A stretch of DNA of 5,083 nucleotides from Treponema sp. Its GTDB lineage: Bacteria > Spirochaetota > Spirochaetia > Treponematales > Treponemataceae. Numbering within the stretch: the stretch's first letter is position 1; each line of letters starts with the position of its first letter. Below are positions 1-4,933 of the stretch, in pieces. The stretch lies in NCBI GenBank assembly GCA_024691105.1, contig JAILNY010000138.1, forward strand, positions 1 to 5,083, written 5' to 3'. The notes beneath the pieces are model-generated. The model ran no database searches and was not told the DNA's origin. It saw nothing but the letters and a program-made list of their open reading frames with translations. A program made the position numbers and the translations under genes.

Positions 1-38
1 ATTAGCAATCCGTTGTATTACCGCTCTACCACGCTTCC
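1..38 (-). tRNA. tRNA-Ser(GCU), 5' part only, cut by the window edge
   Basis: Read on the minus strand, 38-1 gives an acceptor 5' strand GGAAGCG, a D-arm region with AGCGGTAATAC, and then the left half of an anticodon arm with loop TTGCTAA. The anticodon is GCT at 4-6, so it reads the serine codons AGC and AGU. The 3' half of the anticodon arm, the long variable arm, the T arm and the acceptor 3' strand lie outside the window. It follows the complete tRNA-Ser(UGA) by only 9 bases with no promoter between them, so the two are probably one transcript. Confidence 0.85.
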
Positions 39-47
39 ATATATATT

Positions 48-133
48 CGGAGCGGGAGGGATTCGAACCCCCGGTACCCGAAGGTACAACGGTTTTCAAG
101 ACCGCCTCAGTACGACCGCTTTGATACCGCTCC
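48..133 (-). tRNA. tRNA-Ser(UGA)
   Basis: A complete cloverleaf of about 86 nt. The acceptor stem is a perfect 7 bp (GGAGCGG with CCGCTCC), followed by discriminator G at 48, as usual for serine tRNAs. The anticodon stem GCGGT/ACCGT encloses loop CTTGAAA, giving anticodon TGA for UCN codons. The long variable arm typical of tRNA-Ser is a perfect hairpin, GTACC-TTCG-GGTAC. The T arm is GGGGG-TTCGAAT-CCCTC. CCA is not encoded: the bases after the discriminator are AATAT. It is the first gene of a serine tRNA pair, with tRNA-Ser(GCU) immediately downstream. Confidence 0.97.
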
Positions 134-147
134 AATGTTGCTTGAAA

Positions 148-177
148 AACATAGCATAAAATTAATTATTTTGTCAA
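148..177 (-). promoter_or_regulatory. Sigma-70-type promoter for the serine tRNA pair
   Basis: On the minus strand a perfect -35 box TTGACA (172-177) is followed after 18 bases by TATGTT (148-153), a 4/6 match to TATAAT. The expected start is near 141, about 8 bases before the mature tRNA 5' end at 133. The perfect -35 box, the AT-rich spacer and the short leader fit a strong stable-RNA promoter. It lies just past the stop codon of the regulator gene at 200. Confidence 0.7.
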
Positions 178-199
178 TGGGTGAATTAAATTATTTAAA

Positions 200-613
200 T
201 TATTTTTTTCTATGATCTGCGACTAGATTTGTGTCCGGGCGCTTTCGTGTTTTAATTGAATATGATGAAGAATCAAAATTTGTGTTATGAATAAAATCCT
301 GAAGTGTTGCATAAAGATCTGTAGAAAGATATGAAAGCTTTGAGTCGATTAATTCCTTCAACTGCTTTTGCGGAGTCTGCACTTCTGACTGCTCTTTTTC
401 AAGCATGATGTCATTTGGAGTAATTGAAAATACTTCTGTAATTTTTTCGATCAGATTAACGCTTATAGAAGAATTTGCGCCTTCGATATTTGCAACGTGC
501 GAAACAGAGATTCCAAGTTTCTCAGCAAGTTCTGCCTGTGTAAGATGATATTGCTTTCTCAGCGTCTGAAGATTTTTTCCGATAACGCTGTTTATATCTC
601 TCTTATTATTCAT
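200..613 (-). CDS. Cro/C1-type (XRE family) helix-turn-helix transcriptional regulator
   Basis: A 137-residue protein with an N-terminal Cro/C1 DNA-binding domain at about residues 11-70: IGKNLQTLRKQYHLTQ opens it, LTQAELAEKLGIS forms helices 2 and 3, and SVSHVANIEGA is the recognition helix and following turn. The remaining 65 residues have no domain I recognise: an Asn/Ser-rich stretch, predicted helical near 84-110, ends in a basic tail (KTRKRPDTNLVADHRKK). This layout fits a small dimeric repressor with a C-terminal oligomerisation or effector segment; the target is unknown. No Shine-Dalgarno sequence precedes the ATG. A -10-like TAAAAT lies only 9 bases upstream, so a near-leaderless message is possible. 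A palindrome at 673-687 could be an autoregulatory operator. The gene stands alone between two stable-RNA transcription units, with no toxin or phage gene beside it. Confidence 0.88.
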   Translation of the reverse strand: MNNKRDINSVIGKNLQTLRKQYHLTQAELAEKLGISVSHVANIEGANSSISVNLIEKITEVFSITPNDIMLEKEQSEVQTPQKQLKELIDSKLSYLSTDLYATLQDFIHNTNFDSSSYSIKTRKRPDTNLVADHRKK

Positions 614-672
614 AATAGAATAATTTTATGGCAAAGACTTCATTTTTAACATCGACTGTCACAAATAAAATG

Positions 673-687
673 TTTTGTATTACAAAA
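673..687. promoter_or_regulatory. 7-bp palindrome, possible operator upstream of the XRE regulator
   Basis: TTTTGTA-T-TACAAAA is a perfect inverted repeat with 7-base arms and one central base. It lies 59 bases upstream of the regulator start, in the space between that gene and the end of the SRP RNA. Cro/C1 proteins bind short two-fold symmetric sites, and autoregulation is common, so this is a reasonable operator candidate. The arms are AT-rich and such palindromes arise by chance fairly often, so support is weak. Confidence 0.3.
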
Positions 688-724
688 GGTGGAATTTGGC
701 GATTTTGCGGAATTTCAGATAAAC

Positions 725-734
725 AAAAAAGGCC
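725..734 (-). terminator. T tract ending the SRP RNA transcript
   Basis: On the minus strand the 3' arm ends GGCC followed at once by TTTTTTG. The GGCC pairs with GGCC at 849-852 at the 5' end of the same RNA, so the terminal helix of the SRP RNA itself appears to serve as the terminator stem. This is an inference from the sequence. Confidence 0.45.
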
Positions 735-857
735 TTCAAAAGAGCCCAGGTGATCTACGGCACACCTGTCATCCGCATACCGTTGCTTCGTTCCCGATCT
801 CGCGGGGTTTTGCGGCGACAAATTGCATAGGACCTGGACTCATTCAAAGGCCCTTTT
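725..857 (-). ncRNA. ffs: Signal recognition particle RNA (small bacterial 4.5S type)
   Basis: This is the RNA core of the signal recognition particle; it binds Ffh and directs nascent membrane proteins to FtsY. The domain IV signature is visible on the minus strand: stem UCG-GGAA-CGA with the GGAA tetraloop at 791-794, then AGCA opposite GAGA as the symmetric internal loop, closed by CCG/CGG. The conserved GUGUGCCG is at 758-765. The rod continues with CCGCA/UGCGG (811-815 with 773-777) and UGUC/GACA (817-820 with 767-770). The 5' and 3' ends then pair over some 25 positions, through CCAGG/CCUGG and GGCC/GGCC. There is no Alu-domain extension. Exact ends are uncertain: mature RNA is probably within 731-857, and the T6 run at 725-730 is likely termination signal. 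Confidence 0.93.
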
Positions 858-866
858 AATAATGTG

Positions 867-895
867 ATACTAACAAAAACGATAGAAAAAATCAA
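867..895 (-). promoter_or_regulatory. Promoter of the SRP RNA gene
   Basis: On the minus strand TTGATT (890-895) and TAGTAT (867-872) are separated by exactly 17 bases. The predicted start at about 857-860 coincides with the AAAAGGGCC that opens the SRP RNA terminal helix. The same -10 hexamer and the same 17-base spacing occur in the pyr promoter. A strong palindrome begins 5 bases upstream of the -35 box. Confidence 0.6.
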
Positions 896-900
896 CAAGT

Positions 901-948
901 GGCGCGCTACGACAGATTGTTCGTCATCACAATCTGTCGTAGCGCGCC
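901..948. repeat. Perfect 20-bp inverted repeat with 8-base loop
   Basis: Arms 901-920 and 929-948 are exact reverse complements around the loop TCGTCATC. The arms contain GGCGCGC at the outside and ACAATCTGTCG inside, far richer in G+C than the surrounding intergenic DNA. It sits between the end of the TraB/GumN gene (stop at 978-980) and the ffs promoter. On the minus strand a run of six T follows, but only 9 bases after the stem, so it is a poor classical terminator, though it may still end or protect the pyr transcript. A dispersed REP-like or miniature palindromic element is the other reading. Confidence 0.85.
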
Positions 949-970
949 TGTCGCGGAGCAAAACCCCGCG
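949..970 (+). repeat. Short inverted copy of an SRP RNA segment, forming its own small hairpin
   Basis: On the plus strand TGTCGC, three bases, then GCAAAACCCCGCG. The SRP RNA (minus strand, 820-801) has TGTCGC, one base, then the same GCAAAACCCCGCG. So 19 bases match with a 2-base length difference, in opposite orientation and about 130 bases apart. Read on the minus strand the segment can also fold as CGCGGG/TCCGCG around a T-rich loop, just after the TraB/GumN stop codon. Chance similarity of G+C-rich hairpins is the alternative. Confidence 0.4.
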
Positions 971-977
971 CGCTTTT

Positions 978-1943
978 CTATTCAATTACTCTGTTCTTTT
1001 TAAGATACTTGAAAACAGATTCGTCGCCGACAAAGTGGCCACAGCCGGCAAACAGGAAAGTCGTTCCACCCTGCTTTAAATAGCCGTCAATTTTTTTTGC
1101 CCACGCTTTATTTCGGGCAATTATTAAAGCATTGTAATATTTTTTTAATAATTTCTTGTCTTCTTCAAATGAATCTTTGATACTTGATGAAAATACTTCA
1201 TTCAAACGCTCTTTATCATTTTTAAGATAAGCATCAAACAAAGCCTCAATACCTTCTTCTGTGCTTTCTTCATCAGCCAGTTCTGCAATTGTAGATTTTA
1301 AAATGCACATCTGCTCGTCGTAATTTCCTAAAGCAAGAACATCAAGCTGTGTTTCAACTGAATCAAGACCTTCCCAGGTTTCGCCACGATTAAGAAGCAT
1401 TTTATAGAATTTCTGTTCAAGCCCAAGTTCAGATTTAAATGAACTGTTTCTTGTAACGTATGCAGTAAGAATTGTATTAGAAATCCATGGCTCAAGCGTA
1501 TTAAAAAGACCTACCATTCTTTTACCGGTTGCTTCGCCACGCATGCTTGTTCCAAACTCGGTAATCGTTGCTGTATATACTTCAGCTTCCTCTTCTGAAA
1601 GGTTGTCTAAAATTTTTCGTCCACCGGTTTTAGAAAAACTAGAAAGCATACGCTCTTGAACTTTACTAGTAATCTCAGAAACACCTTCCTGAGAAATTTC
1701 GCTTACATAACGGTCAGCATCGTCAAAGGCTTCAAGAACAGTTTCTGAAAGCGGATACAATTCCTCTTTTCCTACGTGAATTGTTCCCTGAATATAAACT
1801 GTCGATTCGTTTCCTTTTGAATCGGTTCCTTTGATTACCCAGAAAAATCTTTCATCCGTTTCTGTAAGAGTTGCTTTTGGTTTTGCAAAAGTGAATGCTG
1901 CTGCAAAAATGAATGCAAAGCAAAATAAAATTCTTTTTTTCAT
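978..1943 (-). CDS. Secreted TraB/GumN family protein
   Basis: A 321-residue protein that matches the TraB/GumN (PF01963-like) pattern. Visible hallmarks are GTIHVG at 53-58 after a short beta strand (VYIQ), an acidic residue in SEIS (81-84), GLDSVETQLDVL (192-203), the RN..WA.KI helix near 277-285, and GCGHFVG at 300-306, where most relatives have GAGH-VG. The conserved His and Glu residues are thought to form a metal site; some relatives are proposed peptidases, but no substrate can be named here. Residues 1-20 are a Sec signal peptide: MKKR, a hydrophobic core, and cleavage likely after TFA. No lipobox cysteine is evident, so periplasmic or exported. AGGAG (1949-1953) lies 5 bases before the ATG. 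It starts 45 bases after pyrC with no terminator between, so it probably shares the pyr transcript; a weak -10-like TATAAA in the gap could add a second start. Confidence 0.88.
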   Translation of the reverse strand: MKKRILFCFAFIFAAAFTFAKPKATLTETDERFFWVIKGTDSKGNESTVYIQGTIHVGKEELYPLSETVLEAFDDADRYVSEISQEGVSEITSKVQERMLSSFSKTGGRKILDNLSEEEAEVYTATITEFGTSMRGEATGKRMVGLFNTLEPWISNTILTAYVTRNSSFKSELGLEQKFYKMLLNRGETWEGLDSVETQLDVLALGNYDEQMCILKSTIAELADEESTEEGIEALFDAYLKNDKERLNEVFSSSIKDSFEEDKKLLKKYYNALIIARNKAWAKKIDGYLKQGGTTFLFAGCGHFVGDESVFKYLKKNRVIE

Positions 1944-1988
1944 AATTACTCCTGTTTTTATAGTATTCCAAAAACGCGGCCCTGCGAC

Positions 1989-3356
1989 CTATACAATCTC
2001 GCGGCCGCCGACAAATAATTTTTTTACTCTTCCGATTAATTTTTTATTTTCAAAAGGACTTGCCTTTCCTTTACTTGAAAAATCTGCTGCATGAACAGTC
2101 CATTTTTCGTCAGGATCTACAAGAACTAAATCCGCATCATAGCCAGATTGCAAGAGTCCTTTTTTAAGACCTAGGATTTCTGCCGAGCGCGAAGACATAA
2201 GAGAAGAAAGTTTGTTAAGACTAAAGCCTTCTTCTTTAACAAGAACTGTGTTACAGACGGCGAAGGCCGTTTCGCTTCCGGTAAAGCCGGGAGCGCCCGA
2301 GGCTTTGTCGTCTGCTGTGTGCGGAGCGTGATCGGTTGCAATTGTGTCTGCAGTACCGTCACGGAGTGCGTCAATGACCGCGCGGCGATCTATTGAATGC
2401 CTTAAAGGCGGATTTACAAGTGCAAGTATTTCAGGGATTTTGTCTCCTGTTAATGCAATGTGATGTGGAGTTACTTCGCAAGTGCAGTCATAGCCTTTGG
2501 CCTTTGCATCGCGGACGGCATCAATCGAACCTTTTGTACTTACGTGACAGATGTGAACATGACAGCCAGCGATGTGAGCCAGTTCAAGATTGCGGTAAGT
2601 ACAAGTATCTTCTGCAACCTGCAAAAGTTCATTTGCGGTAGAAAGATTTTGTGCGATTTCGTCGTAAACATTTTGCGGAACCTGAATGTCAGAAGGAATG
2701 ACTCCCCATGCAGGAATCTTATATTCTTTCATCAGAGCAAGTGCTCGTTGTCTATACTCGCGCGCGCGAACTGCGAGGCTCGGGTCCTCGCAGTGACAAC
2801 TTACGATTACGCCTTTTTCTGCTGCCTTTTTCATTCCATCGAGCATAATATCGGCACTTAAAACATCGTGACCGTCTTCGGTAATAACCGGGATATCTTT
2901 ACTGTTGATTGAGTCGAGGTGCGATGTATCCTTGCCTTCAAAGCCACGCGTAATCGAAGTTGTCTGAAAAATGTTCGACATTTTTTTCGCGCGCGCTTCG
3001 GTGATGACTGCCATTGCCGATTCATAAGAAGAGATAACCGGATTTGTGTTCGGCATCAGTACTAAAGTTCCAAAACCGCCATTGCGTGCTGCAGCAAGAC
3101 CTGAGTCCAGATCTTCTTTCTGCGGCTGACCCGGATAACGAAAATGCGCATGCATATCGATAAAGGCAGGCATCAAAGTTAAACCGTTTGCATCATAAAT
3201 AATTGCATCGTCTGCAAAACTATTCCCGTTGTTATAAGAAGAAGGACGTGAGCCGTCGTTAAATTCAACCGAAATAATTTTTTCTTCGTTACAGACTACA
3301 AAACCTTTGCCGGTTGTGTCCCTGTCGATAAGGTTTGCATTGTAAATTATTAACAT
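1989..3356 (-). CDS. pyrC: Dihydroorotase
   Basis: Cytoplasmic zinc amidohydrolase that reversibly cyclises N-carbamoyl-L-aspartate to L-dihydroorotate, step 3 of UMP synthesis. All expected motifs are present: DMHAHFRYPG (67-76; metal ligands H69 and H71, substrate Arg R73), MPNTNPV (101-107), EDG (160-162; D161 where class I enzymes have the bridging aspartate), SCHCED (H188), HICHVST (H271), NPPLR (315-319) and ATDHAPH (340-346; catalytic D342). This is the class I type, about 455 residues against the usual 420-430; the extra length lies mainly around 200-250, between the third and fourth metal ligands. The ATG has AAGGA 6 bases upstream. It follows pyrI by 57 bases and receives the product of PyrB/PyrI. 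An additional promoter may lie in that gap. Confidence 0.96.
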   Translation of the reverse strand: MLIIYNANLIDRDTTGKGFVVCNEEKIISVEFNDGSRPSSYNNGNSFADDAIIYDANGLTLMPAFIDMHAHFRYPGQPQKEDLDSGLAAARNGGFGTLVLMPNTNPVISSYESAMAVITEARAKKMSNIFQTTSITRGFEGKDTSHLDSINSKDIPVITEDGHDVLSADIMLDGMKKAAEKGVIVSCHCEDPSLAVRAREYRQRALALMKEYKIPAWGVIPSDIQVPQNVYDEIAQNLSTANELLQVAEDTCTYRNLELAHIAGCHVHICHVSTKGSIDAVRDAKAKGYDCTCEVTPHHIALTGDKIPEILALVNPPLRHSIDRRAVIDALRDGTADTIATDHAPHTADDKASGAPGFTGSETAFAVCNTVLVKEEGFSLNKLSSLMSSRSAEILGLKKGLLQSGYDADLVLVDPDEKWTVHAADFSSKGKASPFENKKLIGRVKKLFVGGREIV

Positions 3357-3377
3357 GCGTTTTCCTTTTGTTTTAAA

Positions 3378-3405
3378 TTTATAAAAGCGCCTTTATAAAA
3401 TTCAA
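3378..3405 (-). promoter_or_regulatory. Possible internal promoter before pyrC
   Basis: On the minus strand TTGAAT (3400-3405) and TATAAA (3378-3383) are 16 bases apart, with the predicted start about 15 bases before the pyrC ATG, leaving room for its ribosome binding site. The same stretch contains TTTATAAA twice around GGCGCT, which forms an 8-bp AT-rich inverted repeat. That repeat could be an operator or simply reflect base composition. Confidence 0.35.
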
Positions 3406-3413
3406 CCTGAAAC

Positions 3414-3869
3414 TTATTCAAACAAATCAACAGTCTCTGGCTGAGGTCCGGCCTTGTACATTGAGTCGCAGTATTCACAGCGATAGAGCGCTTTTTCTTT
3501 ATCTACAAGACGGAAAATCTGCGGAACGTAATGCTCTGTCACAGTAATACAACGCGGATTTTTGCACTTGATTACGTTTTCAACACTTGTCGGCAATTCC
3601 ATCTTAATTTTCTTTACGATTTTTTCATCTTTAATTACATTCACCGTAATATTTGGATCAATAAAACCAAGAACAGAAAAATCGATATTGATAATATTAT
3701 CAACCTTGATGATGTCCTTTTTTCCCATTGTCTTTGACGAAACGTTCATCACAAGGGCAGCTGTGAAGTTTGCTTTTTCAAGTCCCAGCCAGTGAAAAAT
3801 TTTTGCACCGTAACCTGTACAGATGTGGTCAATTACAAGACCGTTTTTAATTGTATCTACATTCAGCAT
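3414..3869 (-). CDS. pyrI: Aspartate carbamoyltransferase regulatory chain
   Basis: A 151-residue protein, close to the 153 of E. coli PyrI. It binds nucleotides and joins PyrB trimers into the allosteric holoenzyme. The N-terminal allosteric domain keeps TIKNG-VIDHI (6-16, with D14 and H15) and MGKKDIIKVDN (48-58), whose K51 and K55 correspond to the two nucleotide-contacting lysines of the E. coli chain. The C-terminal zinc domain has C102-x4-C107 (CKNPRC) and C131-x2-C134 (CEYC), the complete four-cysteine site that docks onto PyrB. The N-terminus is about five residues shorter than in E. coli. GGGAG (3876-3880) lies 6 bases before the ATG. It follows pyrB by 50 bases, across a hairpin-forming spacer, and precedes pyrC. 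Retention of the lysines suggests working feedback; which nucleotides act cannot be read from the sequence. Confidence 0.96.
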   Translation of the reverse strand: MLNVDTIKNGLVIDHICTGYGAKIFHWLGLEKANFTAALVMNVSSKTMGKKDIIKVDNIINIDFSVLGFIDPNITVNVIKDEKIVKKIKMELPTSVENVIKCKNPRCITVTEHYVPQIFRLVDKEKALYRCEYCDSMYKAGPQPETVDLFE

Positions 3870-3888
3870 TTTTTTCTCCCAAAATTTT

Positions 3889-3929
3889 GCGCAGTGAAAA
3901 ATTCACTTTGCACTAATCATTAAAGTGAA
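3889..3929 (-). promoter_or_regulatory. Overlapping alternative hairpins in the pyrB-pyrI junction
   Basis: In the RNA, AAAGTGAA (3902-3909) can pair with TTCACTTT at the end of pyrB (3922-3929), 8 bp with a 12-base loop. Its AGTGAA can instead pair with TTCACT (3893-3898), 6 bp with a 3-base loop, extended by GTGC/GCGC past a 2-base bulge. The two pairings share one arm and exclude each other. The downstream hairpin ends 9 bases before the pyrI GGGAG. There is no T tract directly after it, so it is not a typical terminator; roles in mRNA stability or in setting the pyrB:pyrI ratio are possible. No function is shown. Confidence 0.4.
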
Positions 3930-4843
3930 CCTGTCACCTTTGCAATCAAAGCCATGCGTGCATACATTCCATACTTAACCTGTTTAAAATATGCTGCACG
4001 TGGATCATCATCAACATCCGGAGAAATTTCGTTTACACGTGGAAGCGGATGCAAAACAATCATGTCCTTGCGCGCAAGCTTCATTTTTTCTGAATCAAGT
4101 ATGTAACTGTCCTTTAAGCGGATGTAATCCTGTTCGTTAAAGAAGCGCTCTTTTTGAACACGTGTCATGTAAAGAACATCAAGGTCACCGATTACATCTT
4201 CAAGTCGTTCGGCTTCGACATATTCAATGTTATGCGGCTTAAGAATATTTTCTTTCATGTAATCCGGAATTGAAAGTTCTTTAGGGCTTACAAAGATGAA
4301 CTTATTTTTTGGATAGCGGCACATTGCCTGTGTAAGTGAATGAACTGTTCGTCCAAACTTTAAGTCGCCGCAGAATCCGATTGTCTGGTTTTCGTAACTT
4401 CCGTGAAGTGAACGGATTGTAAGAAGGTCTGTCAAAGTCTGTGTCGGATGAAAGTGTCCGCCGTCACCTGCATTGATAATCGGGCAAGCTGAATATTTTG
4501 AAGCAAGGAGGGCAGCTCCTTCTTTTGGGCTTCGCATTGCAATTACATCTACATAGGAAGATACAACGCGAATTGTATCTGCAAGACTTTCGCCTTTTGA
4601 TGTTGATGTATAACTTGCATCAGCAAATCCTTCAACCGTTCCTCCAAGACGCAGCATTGCCGCTTCAAAACTCAAACGAGTTCTGGTACTTGGCTCAAAA
4701 AAAAGTGCCGCTAGAATTTTTCCGCGGCACACATCTTGAAATGAACTTGGGTCTACAATAATTTGTTCAGCCAATGAACAAATTTCTTCAATTTCCTGGA
4801 CTGTCAGATTTTCTGGCTCGATTACATGACGACCTTTTAGCAT
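3920..4843 (-). CDS. pyrB: Aspartate carbamoyltransferase catalytic chain
   Basis: Cytoplasmic enzyme joining carbamoyl phosphate and L-aspartate to give N-carbamoyl-L-aspartate, the committed step of pyrimidine synthesis. With the start at 4843 it has 307 residues (E. coli 311). Active-site motifs: FFEPSTRTRLSFE (48-60; carbamoyl-phosphate loop S52-T53-R54-T55), the mobile loop TSTSKGES with K83, R104 in AMRSP, HPTQ (132-135), GDLKFGRTVHS with R165, MTRVQKERF with R228 and Q230, and LHPLPRVNEI with L267-P268. DDDPRAAYFKQ-YGMYARMALI closes the protein. The ATG at 4843 is chosen because GGGAG lies 5 bases before it, it aligns with E. coli PyrB, and the promoter lies upstream. An ATG at 4855 has no comparable binding site, and a TTG start at 4900 would fall in the -35 box. 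It heads the operon; pyrI follows after 50 bases. Confidence 0.96.
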   Translation of the reverse strand: MLKGRHVIEPENLTVQEIEEICSLAEQIIVDPSSFQDVCRGKILAALFFEPSTRTRLSFEAAMLRLGGTVEGFADASYTSTSKGESLADTIRVVSSYVDVIAMRSPKEGAALLASKYSACPIINAGDGGHFHPTQTLTDLLTIRSLHGSYENQTIGFCGDLKFGRTVHSLTQAMCRYPKNKFIFVSPKELSIPDYMKENILKPHNIEYVEAERLEDVIGDLDVLYMTRVQKERFFNEQDYIRLKDSYILDSEKMKLARKDMIVLHPLPRVNEISPDVDDDPRAAYFKQVKYGMYARMALIAKVTGSL

Positions 4844-4848
4844 AGGAT

Positions 4849-4853
4849 CTCCC
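4849..4853 (-). promoter_or_regulatory. Ribosome binding site that fixes the pyrB start
   Basis: GGGAG on the minus strand lies 5 bases before ATG 4841-4843. It overlaps the upstream in-frame ATG at 4853-4855, which therefore is unlikely to be used. The pyrI binding site uses the same GGGAG core. Confidence 0.7.
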
Positions 4854-4871
4854 ATCTTTTTAATTTTTTCT

Positions 4872-4900
4872 ATACTACCACTCCGCGCCCTTTTTTTCAA
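4872..4900 (-). promoter_or_regulatory. Promoter of the pyrB-pyrI-pyrC operon
   Basis: On the minus strand TTGAAA (4895-4900, 5/6 to consensus) and TAGTAT (4872-4877) are 17 bases apart. The predicted start is near 4865, leaving a leader of about 20 bases before pyrB. Such a short leader has no room for a pyrL-type translated attenuator or a PyrR-binding anti-antiterminator. Control is therefore more likely at initiation or by enzyme feedback through PyrI. Confidence 0.6.
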
Positions 4901-4933
4901 TTGCAGTAAACAAAAATTTTGACGAGGCTCTGT

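Noticed and set aside
606..985. Small open frames on both strands over the SRP RNA and the palindrome (606-821, 755-985, 864-1079)
   Set aside because: They overlap a clear structural RNA and an inverted repeat. The repeated peptide RATTDC appears in two of them only because the palindrome reads alike on both strands.
1944..1988. Independent promoter for the TraB/GumN gene
   Set aside because: A TATAAA is present but no -35 box stands at a proper distance, so I kept only a note in the gene entry.
2393..2861. Plus-strand open frames opposite pyrC
   Set aside because: They lie opposite a well-conserved dihydroorotase, have no binding site and show no recognisable domain.
4498..4761. Plus-strand open frame opposite pyrB, 87 codons
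   Set aside because: A Leu/Gln-rich shadow of the PyrB coding strand, with no family features.
4844..4870. PyrR-type or pyrL-type attenuator in the pyr leader
   Set aside because: The leader predicted from the promoter is only about 20 bases, with no hairpin and T run.
4844..4900. N-terminal extension of PyrB from a TTG at 4900
   Set aside because: The TTG lies in the -35 box, no ribosome binding site precedes it, and family alignment starts at 4843.
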